A stretch of 64,000 nucleotides of DNA, taken from positions 62,001-126,000 of the forward strand of contig NZ_JNXC01000015.1 in NCBI RefSeq assembly GCF_000716595.1, given 5' to 3'. Positions 1 to 7,113 of this stretch are shown here, piece by piece (position 1 is the first letter of the stretch; every line of letters starts with the position of its first letter). Origin of the DNA: Saccharothrix sp. NRRL B-16314. Lineage in GTDB: Bacteria > Actinomycetota > Actinomycetes > Mycobacteriales > Pseudonocardiaceae. Below the pieces are notes generated by a model. The model searched no databases, was not told the DNA's origin, and saw nothing but the letters and a program-made list of their open reading frames with translations. The translations under genes were made by a program, and so were the position numbers.

Positions 1-306
1 CCACGTCGGCTCGTCGACGATCCGCACCCGCCCGTTCGCCGCCGCCTCGGCCGCGTGGTTCGTGAACGTGGACAGCACGCCGGGGATGATCCGGCCGGGG
101 TTGCGCCCGGCGCGTCTCATGTCCAGGAACTCCACGTGGTCGGCCTGCGCGCCCAGCGCGCCGCGCAGCAGGTCGATACCCCGTTGCGGCACCGCGACCA
201 GCACCGGCTCGCCCGCGGCCAACCCGTCGCGCACGAACGGCACGGTTCCCGCGAGGTACTGCTCGTCGTCGCGGTAGAGGAGTGCCTCGTGCACGAAGTC
301 GACCAC
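1..306 (-). CDS. MEDS-domain sensor protein, C-terminus cut by window edge
   Basis: A minus-strand reading frame open to the left edge, giving the first 102 residues. It starts at a GTG (306-304) about 10 nt after a GGAGG. The residues match the MEDS (DcmR-type sensory) domain: an HEALLYRDD start, a central GEPVLVAVP segment, and the later FLDM and RNPGRIIP segments. In actinobacteria this domain usually fronts a HATPase anti-sigma module or a HisKA-less kinase, acting with STAS and sigma-B-like factors in stress signalling; which one applies here lies outside the window. The STAS gene at 2167 fits that theme but is on the other strand. Domain call good, overall function inferred. Confidence 0.8.
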   Translation of the reverse strand, partial: MVDFVHEALLYRDDEQYLAGTVPFVRDGLAAGEPVLVAVPQRGIDLLRGALGAQADHVEFLDMRRAGRNPGRIIPGVLSTFTNHAAEAAANGRVRIVDEPTW

Positions 307-350
307 CGGGGGAACCTCCGAACGGTTTGCTGGCGGCGAGGTCTGCTGGT

Positions 351-857
351 TCAGTATTGCGCCCGAACGCCACCGTCGAGTGGTCTGCGCAGGCAAAGGC
401 GCGTCGCCGGGTCGAGTCCGCGCGCGGTTTCGGCCTCGACGACGGCCCGCAGACCCGGCGGAAGGTCCGTCACCTCTTCGAAGCCGAGCCGCCGGTAGTA
501 CGGGCCGTTCCACGGGATGTCGCGGAACGTGGTCAAGGTCAGCGCGTCGAGGCGCTGCTCGGCGGCCCACCGCCCGACGTGGTCCAGCAGCGCCGCGCCG
601 ATGCCGCGCCGGGCGTGGTCCGGGTGCACGCTGATCTGCTCGACGTGCGCCGCGCCGTCCACCACCTCGGCCGCGACCCAGGCCACCGGGTGCGGGTCGG
701 CGGCCACCCAGACGTGCAGGTGTCGCAGGGTTTCCAGCGGCATCGGGTCGTCGTCGGCGATCTCCGGCATGCCGAAATCGCGGAACGGCTCACCGGATGC
801 CCGTTCGATCCCGGGCAGCAGCGGCAGCTCGTCGGGCCTGGCGGTTCGGATGTCCAC
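351..857 (-). CDS. GNAT family N-acetyltransferase
   Basis: 168 aa, the usual length of a single-domain GNAT enzyme. Motif A is clear near residues 72-95: VEQISVHPDHARRGIGAAL, with the acetyl-CoA pyrophosphate loop RRGIGA. The later WNGPYYRRLGFEEV segment is typical motif B. It should transfer an acetyl group from acetyl-CoA to an amine in the cytoplasm; the substrate cannot be read from sequence. It follows the SRPBCC gene on the same strand with a 9-nt gap and is probably co-transcribed with it. It has no relation to the EctA acetyltransferase at 28.5 kb beyond the fold. Confidence 0.85.
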   Translation of the reverse strand: MDIRTARPDELPLLPGIERASGEPFRDFGMPEIADDDPMPLETLRHLHVWVAADPHPVAWVAAEVVDGAAHVEQISVHPDHARRGIGAALLDHVGRWAAEQRLDALTLTTFRDIPWNGPYYRRLGFEEVTDLPPGLRAVVEAETARGLDPATRLCLRRPLDGGVRAQY

Positions 858-866
858 ACCGCATGA

Positions 867-1238
867 TCAGCCGGCGGTGAGGTTCTGCTCAACCTCGTTC
901 CCGAGCGCTTCGAGGAGGCGGGCCGGGAGCTGGTCGTCCGGGCAGCCGTCCATCCGGAGTTCGGCGACACTGCCGGCCGCGCCGGCCAGGGACACGCGGA
1001 GAGCGCCGCTGCAGCCGTGGTCGGCCAGCGGTTCCCAGGTGAGCAGGAGCCGGTCGTAGTCCGCGGCCAGCTGCAACTGGCGCGGCTCGTCGTGCCTGCG
1101 GATGATCAGCACGTCCTCCGTCCGTCCGACGACCTCGTACGGGGCCGGTAGCCACGCGGCCAGGCGGGCCGGGTCGGCGGCGGCGTTGAAGACGAGGTCG
1201 GGCAGGGCAGGCACATCGCGTCTGGCGTGGATGGTCAC
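867..1238 (-). CDS. SRPBCC (START-like) family protein
   Basis: 123 aa from GTG 1238. The N-terminal run (VPALPDLVFNAAADPARLAAWLPAPYEVV) is the usual beginning of a polyketide cyclase/dehydrase-type SRPBCC fold, in which a strand-helix-helix forms the lid of a deep ligand pocket. No catalytic residues are conserved across this superfamily, so ligand and reaction are unknown. It is immediately upstream of the GNAT gene, suggesting a two-gene operon. Confidence 0.65.
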   Translation of the reverse strand: MTIHARRDVPALPDLVFNAAADPARLAAWLPAPYEVVGRTEDVLIIRRHDEPRQLQLAADYDRLLLTWEPLADHGCSGALRVSLAGAAGSVAELRMDGCPDDQLPARLLEALGNEVEQNLTAG

Positions 1239-1289
1239 GGCGTGCGGTTACCCAGTTCGGGCAGGCGCACACCGGGGTAACCAGCGGCC

Positions 1290-1439
1290 ATGACCACAGT
1301 CGAGGAACCACCAGAGGAGCCGGTCGACGACCCGGTCGACCCGGACGAGGTCGCCGAGGAGGCGCCCGTCGACCCCACCCCGCAGGAAGTGGACGAGTAC
1401 CGCCAGTTGATCGGCGACGGAGAGCCGGAGCGTTCCTAG
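1290..1439 (+). CDS. small acidic hypothetical protein (49 aa)
   Basis: ATG 1290 to TAG 1439, divergent from the SRPBCC gene. The product is strongly acidic and proline-rich (repeated EEP, VDDPVDPDEV) and ends in a short helix-like EVDEYRQLIGDGEPERS. No known domain. The very negative composition and codon bias typical of the window argue for a real small gene, probably disordered. It resembles in composition only the acidic protein at 21131. Confidence 0.5.
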   Translation: MTTVEEPPEEPVDDPVDPDEVAEEAPVDPTPQEVDEYRQLIGDGEPERS

Positions 1440-1721
1440 CGCCGTTCCCACAGACGCGTCCACCAGGTCCACCCGCACGCGAATGACGGCCGACGGCCTC
1501 TCCGCAGCACCCGTGACCGCGAACTACCCGGAGTCGGATCACCCAATCCGGTTTCACCCGATGTGTTCGCGGGCACCCCGCAGTACCTCACGTGCAGCGG
1601 TTGGTGGTGACGTATGTCCGGACGGCCTGGTCAGGTCGGTGTCTTCGGCGTGCGCTCCTCGTCGCTCGACCCGACCGTGCACGGAACCAACCGACTCCGC
1701 CCGTCAGGCGTGGAACAGGGT

Positions 1722-2156
1722 GTGACCGCTGTCCGCACCGCGAGCTTCCACACCGCCCGTGCCTGCATCGCACGTGTCCGCACCGCACGCCGGATCGCCA
1801 CGTCCGCCGCCCGCCGCACCGGCGCGTTCGGCATCGGCGGCGGTACCGTCGAACTGGCGGACTACCCGGTCTTGGCCCATGCGCAGGTTCTGGCCTGCAC
1901 CGATCACCGGGCTGGGGGTCACTCGAAGGTGTACCGGCAGTCGGCCTGGCCGGCGGGTCTGCGGCGTCCGCTACCCGAACCGGCCCGGACACCCGCGCCC
2001 GGGCGTGCGCGGTCGCCAGGGATCTCCTGGTGGCGTGCGGAGGTGCTGGTGGCGACCGGTCACGACGAGGTGGAGACGTGCCACGGGTCCGCCCGCGAAG
2101 GCCTGCCGCCCACCCTGATCAGGGCGGGCGATGACGAGTACTGCCGGGTGGCGTGA
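1722..2156 (+). CDS. hypothetical protein, doubtful
   Basis: Open frame of 144 codons from GTG 1722 (the frame stays open from 1614) to TGA 2156, ten nt before the STAS gene. Third positions are GC-rich and there are few suspicious codons, but the product has no recognisable domain, the N-terminal half is Arg/Thr/Ala-rich, and other frames are open too. It could be a fast-evolving gene or the remains of one. The 280 bases before it (1440-1721) hold nothing I can support. Confidence 0.3.
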   Translation: MTAVRTASFHTARACIARVRTARRIATSAARRTGAFGIGGGTVELADYPVLAHAQVLACTDHRAGGHSKVYRQSAWPAGLRRPLPEPARTPAPGRARSPGISWWRAEVLVATGHDEVETCHGSAREGLPPTLIRAGDDEYCRVA

Positions 2157-2166
2157 AGGGATCGGG

Positions 2167-2757
2167 ATGCTGGCGCTGTCGGTCGAGGCCCACCGGACGG
2201 GGTGTGCGGTGGTCGTGGCGACCGGGGAGTTGGACCTGGCGGGCGCGCGCCGGGTGTTGGACCGGATGGACCGGTTGGTGACGGAGGGCCGGGACCGGAT
2301 CGTGCTCGACATGTCGGGGGTGTCGTTCTGCGGCGCCCAGGCGATGAGCGCGCTGGTGCGGACCAGGGCACGGGCGCAGCGGGCGGGGGGCTGGCTGCGG
2401 CTGGCCGCGGTGCCCCCGCACGTGCGGCGGGTGTTCGAGCGGACCGACCTGGACCGCCTGTTCCCGCGTTATCCGGACGTGGCGTCGGCGGCGACGGGCC
2501 GTGCCGTGCCGAGCGGTGGCGGGGCCGCGGATGCCGCCGGTGCGACCCGGGAGGGCGCCGGCGGTCGGGTGGCTTCGGCTGGTGACGGGCAGGTGGCGTC
2601 GGCCGGTGGTCGGCGGGCGGTGTCGAGGGGCGGTCGGCGTGCGGTGGCCGGTGACGGGATCGCCGGCGCGGCGGGTCACCCCGGTGCGGACGGACGGGCT
2701 GTTTCGAGTGGTGAACAGGGGGTAGTCGAGCGGAAACCACCTTCCCAGGCGAGGTGA
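2167..2757 (+). CDS. STAS-domain protein lacking the usual phospho-Ser, with a Gly/Ala/Arg tail
   Basis: 196 aa from ATG 2167, chosen for the GAAGGGATCGGG stretch before it. Residues 1-105 form a STAS (anti-sigma-factor antagonist) domain: VVVATGELDLAGARRVLDRMD, then IVLDMSGVSF. Where SpoIIAA-type proteins have Asp-Ser (the site phosphorylated by the partner kinase) this protein has G56-A57, so classical control by Ser phosphorylation looks impossible. Residues 110-196 are low complexity with imperfect GxRVASAGxG / GGRRAVxRG units, probably disordered. Likely a partner-binding protein in a partner-switch network; partner not adjacent. Confidence 0.7.
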   Translation: MLALSVEAHRTGCAVVVATGELDLAGARRVLDRMDRLVTEGRDRIVLDMSGVSFCGAQAMSALVRTRARAQRAGGWLRLAAVPPHVRRVFERTDLDRLFPRYPDVASAATGRAVPSGGGAADAAGATREGAGGRVASAGDGQVASAGGRRAVSRGGRRAVAGDGIAGAAGHPGADGRAVSSGEQGVVERKPPSQAR

Positions 2758-2762
2758 TCCGC

Positions 2763-3203
2763 ATGGCTTCCACGACAAGTCTGCCCCATCCGTTGCGCGG
2801 GGCGGCGATGGCGGTTGCGCTCGTGTTCCTGCTGGTGGGCGTGCTCGGGTTCGTGCCGGGCGTGACCACCGACCTCGACCGGATCGCGTTCGCCGGTCCG
2901 GAATCGGGAGCGCACCTGCTCGGCGTGTTCCACGTGTCGGTGCTGCACAACCTGGTGCACCTGCTGTTCGGCGTCGTCGGCTTGGCCATGGCGCGCAGCG
3001 CGTCGGGCGCCAGGGCCTACCTCCTCGGTGGAGGACTGATCTACCTGGTGCTGTGGCTCTACGGGTTGATCGTGGACAAGGACAGCGCGGCGAACTTCGT
3101 GCCCGTCAACGACGCCGACGACTGGCTGCACCTCGGCCTCGGCCTAGGCATGGTCGCGCTGGCCCTGGCGATCAAGCGCAGCCCGACCGCTCGCAGCGCC
3201 TGA
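2763..3203 (+). CDS. DUF4383 family membrane protein
   Basis: 146 aa from ATG 2763 with GAGGTGAT before it. Four membrane segments at about residues 15-35, 55-80, 85-105 and 118-138. The FHVSVLHNLVHLLFGVVGLAMAR stretch with HNLVHL is the signature of DUF4383 proteins, which are common in actinobacteria and of unknown function. Only 5 nt separate it from the end of the STAS gene, so the two may be co-transcribed. Confidence 0.75.
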   Translation: MASTTSLPHPLRGAAMAVALVFLLVGVLGFVPGVTTDLDRIAFAGPESGAHLLGVFHVSVLHNLVHLLFGVVGLAMARSASGARAYLLGGGLIYLVLWLYGLIVDKDSAANFVPVNDADDWLHLGLGLGMVALALAIKRSPTARSA

Positions 3204-3234
3204 CCTGGGTTGATCCCCCGATCCAGTGACAGGT

Positions 3235-3254
3235 CCCGGCGCTTCAACGCCGGG
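3235..3254 (+). terminator. stem-loop after the DUF4383 gene
   Basis: Seven-bp perfect arms CCCGGCG / CGCCGGG around a six-base loop CTTCAA, 32 nt past the stop at 3203. No T-tract follows, as is usual for actinobacterial terminators. Confidence 0.5.
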
Positions 3255-3309
3255 GTGCCGGGTAGCCGGAGGTCGTGACGAGCCCGTCGAGGTCCGGAGG
3301 CGACCGCCG

Positions 3310-4875
3310 ATGCGAAACGATCCCTCTGCCCGGCGACGGGCGACCGTCTGCCTGGCCACCACAGCCCTGGTGCTGAGCGGTGTCATCCCGGCGACCGCGG
3401 TCCCGGCCGGAGGGCCGGTCCTCGGCGCGCACCGCCTGGGCGCGGTGCCGGACAGCTACATCGTCGTGCTGCGCGACATCAGCCCGCAGCAGACCGCGAC
3501 CACCGCCGCGGCCCTGGTCGGGAAGTACGGCGGCCGGGTCAAGCTCACCTACACCTCGGTCCTGAGCGGCTTCTCGGCCGCGATGACCGAGGCGCAGGCG
3601 AGCGCCCTGGCCGCCGACCCGACCGTCGAGTACGTGGAGCAGGACGGGGTCGCGCAAGCCACCGACATCCAGGACGACCCGACCTGGGGCTTGGACCGGA
3701 TCGACCAGAAGGCCCTGCCGCTCGACGCGAAGTACACCTACGCCACGACGGCGTCCGACGTCACCGCGTACGTCGTCGACACCGGCATCCACAAGGCGCA
3801 CCCCGACTTCGGCGGTCGGGCCGTCGACGGCTACGACTTCATCGACGACGACGCGGAGGCGCAGGACTGCAACGGCCACGGCACGCACGTCGCCGGCACG
3901 ATCGGCTCCACCACGTACGGCGTGGCCAAGGGCGTGAAGCTGGTCGGCGTCCGGGTGCTCGACTGCCAGGGAGCAGGCCAGTGGTCGCAGGTCATCGCCG
4001 GCGTGGACTGGGTCGTCGGCAACGCGGTCAAGCCGGCCGTGGCCAACATGAGCCTCGGCGGCCGGGCGCAGGTCTCCGTGGACGACGCCGTCCGGAAGGC
4101 CATCGCGGCGGGCGTCACCTTCGCCGTCGCCTCGGGCAACGACAACCGCGACGCGTGCAGCACCTCACCCGCCCGCGTCCCGGAGGCGATCACGGTCAAC
4201 GCGACCGACGCCTCGGACACCCGGTCCACGTTCTCGAACCACGGCCCTTGCACCGACATCTTCGCGCCGGGCACGGACATCACCTCGACGTGGTTCGACG
4301 GCGGCACCAAGACGATCAGCGGCACCTCGATGGCCACGCCGCACGTCGCCGGCGCGGCGGCCCTGTACCTGTCCGGCTCCACCGCCGCGAACCGGGCCGA
4401 CCCCGCCGACGTGGCAGCGGCGCTGACCGGGAACGCCACCGCCGACGTGGTGGGCAACCCGGGCCCCGGTTCGCCGAACCTGTTGCTGTACACGGGGTTC
4501 ATCGGCGGCGGCGACGACCCGGACCCGTGCGTCGGTGGCTCGAACACGGACGACGTGCCGATCCCGGACGCCGGCGACGCGGTCACGTCGAGCATCGAGG
4601 TGACCGGGTGTGAAGGTCCCGGCAGTGCTTCCACCGAGGTGGAGGTGGACATCGTGCACCCGTACACCGCGGACCTGGCGGTCGACCTTGTGGCGCCCAG
4701 CGGCGAGGTGTTCGTGCTGCGCGAGCCCGGCGGTGTCGGTGCGCCGGACGACATCCACGAGACGTTCACCGTCGACACGTCGTCGGAGACCAGGAACGGC
4801 ACGTGGCAGCTGCGGGTGCAGGACGTCTACGACTACGACGTCGGCCACATCGACGGTTGGAGCATCACGTTCTAG
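3310..4875 (+). CDS. secreted subtilisin-like serine protease (S8) with I9 propeptide and P-domain
   Basis: 521 aa from ATG 3310, preceded by GGAGG; the frame is open further upstream, but this start gives a clean signal peptide (about residues 1-33, Arg-rich n-region then a hydrophobic core ending ATAVPA). An I9 inhibitor prodomain covers about 48-118. The S8 catalytic domain carries D157 (AYVVDTGI), H190 (NGHGTHVAG), oxyanion N277 and S340 (GTSMATPHVAG). A proprotein-convertase P-domain covers about 430-521 (DLAVDLVAPSG, TWQLRVQD), which normally stabilises the mature enzyme. Expected to be exported, self-processed and to degrade extracellular protein. Monocistronic. Confidence 0.93.
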   Translation: MRNDPSARRRATVCLATTALVLSGVIPATAVPAGGPVLGAHRLGAVPDSYIVVLRDISPQQTATTAAALVGKYGGRVKLTYTSVLSGFSAAMTEAQASALAADPTVEYVEQDGVAQATDIQDDPTWGLDRIDQKALPLDAKYTYATTASDVTAYVVDTGIHKAHPDFGGRAVDGYDFIDDDAEAQDCNGHGTHVAGTIGSTTYGVAKGVKLVGVRVLDCQGAGQWSQVIAGVDWVVGNAVKPAVANMSLGGRAQVSVDDAVRKAIAAGVTFAVASGNDNRDACSTSPARVPEAITVNATDASDTRSTFSNHGPCTDIFAPGTDITSTWFDGGTKTISGTSMATPHVAGAAALYLSGSTAANRADPADVAAALTGNATADVVGNPGPGSPNLLLYTGFIGGGDDPDPCVGGSNTDDVPIPDAGDAVTSSIEVTGCEGPGSASTEVEVDIVHPYTADLAVDLVAPSGEVFVLREPGGVGAPDDIHETFTVDTSSETRNGTWQLRVQDVYDYDVGHIDGWSITF

Positions 4876-4908
4876 GGCGTGAGCCCGAAGGTACTTCAGC
4901 CGGGGCTT

Positions 4909-5271
4909 TCAGCGGAGGGGACGTCGGCCGGCGAAGCCGAGGTCGGCGCGGTGGTACCAGTCGAGGCCGTCGTCCCCTTCCAACCAGCACAACAGCACCG
5001 GGACACCGTCCAGATCGGACGGGAAGTCCACCAGGAGGGGAGCGAAGCCCTTCAGCTCCGCGCCGGTCTGCTGCACCGCGGTCATGAGGTCGTCCAGCCT
5101 GGCCTGCGCGGCTTTCAGCTCGGGCAGTCCACCGAGGTCGGTCGGCCGGCCGCCCTCCTGCAACGAGGCAGCGAGTTCGGCGGCGTCGGCGCGGATCGCG
5201 ACGATCTCGGTCAGCACCGGCAGCAGCCTGGCCAACTCTTCTCGTGCCTCGGGCACGCTGAACACCGTCAC
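4909..5271 (-). CDS. DUF2203 family protein
   Basis: 120 aa. A helical N-terminal part (FSVPEAREELARLLPVLTEI) and the conserved C-terminal run CWLEGDDGLDWYHRADLGFAGRRPL identify DUF2203, a small bacterial family of unknown function. Cytoplasmic, no membrane segment. It lies downstream of the cellulase on the same strand but behind a hairpin at 5319-5346, so it is probably transcribed separately. Confidence 0.8.
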   Translation of the reverse strand: MTVFSVPEAREELARLLPVLTEIVAIRADAAELAASLQEGGRPTDLGGLPELKAAQARLDDLMTAVQQTGAELKGFAPLLVDFPSDLDGVPVLLCWLEGDDGLDWYHRADLGFAGRRPLR

Positions 5272-5318
5272 TCCAAGCCGCCGCGGAACTGTCGGACCCG
5301 CACAGGCTACCCAAGGGC

Positions 5319-5346
5319 GGGGCCGCCCGGACGATCAGGCGGCCCC
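5319..5346 (-). terminator. stem-loop after the GH6 gene
   Basis: Nine-bp perfect arms GGGGCCGCC / GGCGGCCCC with a 10-nt loop, beginning 10 nt past the GH6 stop codon in the direction of transcription. No U-tract. Confidence 0.55.
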
Positions 5347-5356
5347 ACCCCGGAGC

Positions 5357-6511
5357 TCACTTCAGCGGCGGGGAGGCCAGTTTCGCCAGCTCCAGGGCCT
5401 GCTCGGGCCACCAACGACCCGCGGCGGGCCCGCCCTGGCACTCGCCGTCCGACTCACCGGGGCGCTTCGTCCACACGAACGCGTCCACCAGCGGGATGCC
5501 GGTGTCGGCGGTGGGACGCGCGCCGAGGCCGCGGCCCGGCGGGTTGCACCAGTCGGTCTCATCGGCGCCGGGCGTGTAGTGGCCCTGGCCGTTGCGGCTG
5601 GTGTCCAGCACGAAGTGGGTCATCTTCGGCTTGTGCACGTCGATCGCGTCCAGCTCGGCGTCGGCCGGGCAGGTCGCCGCGCCCCGCTCGGTGCGCAGGT
5701 AGATGCACTTCGACACGCGCGTGCCGTAGCGGACCAGGTCCTCGGTGAAGCGGTAGTTCGACGTGTTCAGCGCGAACCCGTCCGCCCGCGTGACACCGCC
5801 CTGCAACAGGCGGTTGACGATGCCCAACTGCTGGCGCGGCTCGCCGTAGCCCGCGTCGTAGTCGTTGAGCGCCTGCCACGCGGAGTGCCCGGCGTCGAGG
5901 TAGACGCGGGTGTGCTTGCCGCGCTTGAGCGCGTCAACGGCGTGGTTGATCTCGCGGAACCGTTGCGGCACCAGCTCTTCGTCCGGGCCGATCGTGCACC
6001 ACGGCTCGCTGGTCAGCAGCGCCAGGCCGTCCGGCTCGACCACCACGACGGCCTTCTCGTCACCGATGCCGGCGGCGAAGGCGTCGATCCACTCCTTGTA
6101 CTCCTGCTCGCTGCGCGCGCCGCCCGCGGACCACTGCGAGCAGTCCCGGTAGGGCACGAAGTACGCGACCAGCACGGGAACCTGGTCCTTGGCGCGCGCG
6201 GCACGCACCACGTCCGCCACGTCCTCGCGGACCTGCTCGGCGCCCGCGTTGGTGAACCAGATCGCGGTCGGCTGGGCGGCCATCGCCTCCATCAGCGCGG
6301 CGTCGGCGACCCGGCCCTCCTGCCGCCACTGCGCGGCCTGGCGCCCGGCGTTGGAGTCCGGCTCGACGTAGAACGACGTGCCCTTGGGCAGGTGCGGCGG
6401 TCCGGCCGGTGCCGAAGGCTGCGCCATCGCGCCGACAGCGCCCGCCATCGCGCACGCGACGGTCGCGGCCAGGGCCAGCCCGACGCGTCGTCGTCTCGCT
6501 CCGATTTCCAC
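5357..6511 (-). CDS. secreted glycoside hydrolase family 6 cellulase (endoglucanase/cellobiohydrolase)
   Basis: 384 aa from GTG 6511, chosen because GAGGAGC lies just upstream; an in-frame ATG at 6535 would overlap the region next to the operator. Signal peptide about 1-30. The catalytic domain runs from about 42 to the end, with GH6 landmarks: D123 in VPYRDCSQWSAGG, the general acid D161 in VVVEPDGLALL, and D355 in WTKRPGESDGECQGG. It cleaves beta-1,4-glucan with inversion. No cellulose-binding module is attached, unusual for exported actinobacterial Cel6 enzymes, so it may act on soluble or amorphous substrate. Regulation by a CebR-like repressor is indicated by the operator at 6537. Confidence 0.92.
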   Translation of the reverse strand: MEIGARRRRVGLALAATVACAMAGAVGAMAQPSAPAGPPHLPKGTSFYVEPDSNAGRQAAQWRQEGRVADAALMEAMAAQPTAIWFTNAGAEQVREDVADVVRAARAKDQVPVLVAYFVPYRDCSQWSAGGARSEQEYKEWIDAFAAGIGDEKAVVVVEPDGLALLTSEPWCTIGPDEELVPQRFREINHAVDALKRGKHTRVYLDAGHSAWQALNDYDAGYGEPRQQLGIVNRLLQGGVTRADGFALNTSNYRFTEDLVRYGTRVSKCIYLRTERGAATCPADAELDAIDVHKPKMTHFVLDTSRNGQGHYTPGADETDWCNPPGRGLGARPTADTGIPLVDAFVWTKRPGESDGECQGGPAAGRWWPEQALELAKLASPPLK

Positions 6512-6536
6512 TCGACTGCTCCTCACGTAGTACATC

Positions 6537-6550
6537 TGGGAGCGCTCCCA
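6537..6550 (-). promoter_or_regulatory. CebR-type cellulose operator
   Basis: Perfect 14-bp palindrome TGGGAGCGCTCCCA, 26 nt upstream of the GH6 start. This is the exact sequence known as the binding site of the LacI-family cello-oligosaccharide sensor CebR/CelR in Streptomyces and Thermobifida. It is the only copy I saw in the window. Confidence 0.92.
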
Positions 6551-6562
6551 TAACGAGGGGTC

Positions 6563-6591
6563 AGCATGCGTCCTCATGAGCTGGATCACAA
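6563..6591 (-). promoter_or_regulatory. possible promoter of the GH6 gene
   Basis: On the minus strand TTGTGA (6591-6586) is followed after 17 nt by CATGCT (6568-6563), a plausible -35/-10 pair. Transcription would then start just before the CebR operator, which suits repression by blocking initiation. Pattern match only. Confidence 0.35.
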
Positions 6592-6753
6592 CCCCCTGCC
6601 CTGCCTGCGGACACCGATTCGCAATCCGGTCGTTACCCGCACCCCGCGCTCGGCCGCGCGGGACGCGACAATCCGGGCTGGGATGTCCGGAACCGGGTCG
6701 CGGCTCCGACCTGGAGGTGAGCGCCCGACGCGGGCGTCGGACGGAGGACCGCG

Positions 6754-7113
6754 ATGAAGTACATGATCATGATGTTCGGTGGTTTCGGCGCCACCCTGGC
6801 CGACCGGACCCCCGAGTGGATCACCGGGATGCAGGAGTTCATGGTCGGGCTGGACCACGAGCTGCGCGAGTCCGGCGAGGTGGTCGGCGGCGGCGGGCTG
6901 GTCGACCCGGCCAAGGCGAAGACGGTCCGCTTCCGCAACGGCGCACCGGTCGTCACCGACGGGCCGTTCGCCGAGGTCAAGGAGTCGCTGGCGGGCTACT
7001 GGGTGATCGAGGCGAGCGAGGAGCGGGTGCTGGAGATCGCGTCCCGGGTGGTCGCGTTCATCGAGTACCCGATCGAGGTGCGGCAGGTCATGCACGAGTC
7101 GGCCGACGTGTGA
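6754..7113 (+). CDS. YCII/DGPF-domain protein, partner of the ECF sigma factor
   Basis: 119 aa from ATG 6754, GGAGG eight nt upstream. A single YCII-related domain: MKYMIMMFGG start and the diagnostic VTDGPFAEVKESLAGYWVIEA segment. Such DGPF proteins are encoded next to ECF42-group sigma factors and are thought to take part in their control in place of a classical anti-sigma factor. Its stop overlaps the start of the sigma gene by 4 nt (GTGA), implying translational coupling. Confidence 0.88.
   Translation: MKYMIMMFGGFGATLADRTPEWITGMQEFMVGLDHELRESGEVVGGGGLVDPAKAKTVRFRNGAPVVTDGPFAEVKESLAGYWVIEASEERVLEIASRVVAFIEYPIEVRQVMHESADV

Noticed and set aside
1440..1721. Open frames on both strands that might be a gene between the acidic protein and the STAS gene
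   Set aside because: Conflicting frames, Arg/Ser/Thr-rich translations, no domain and no ribosome-binding site.
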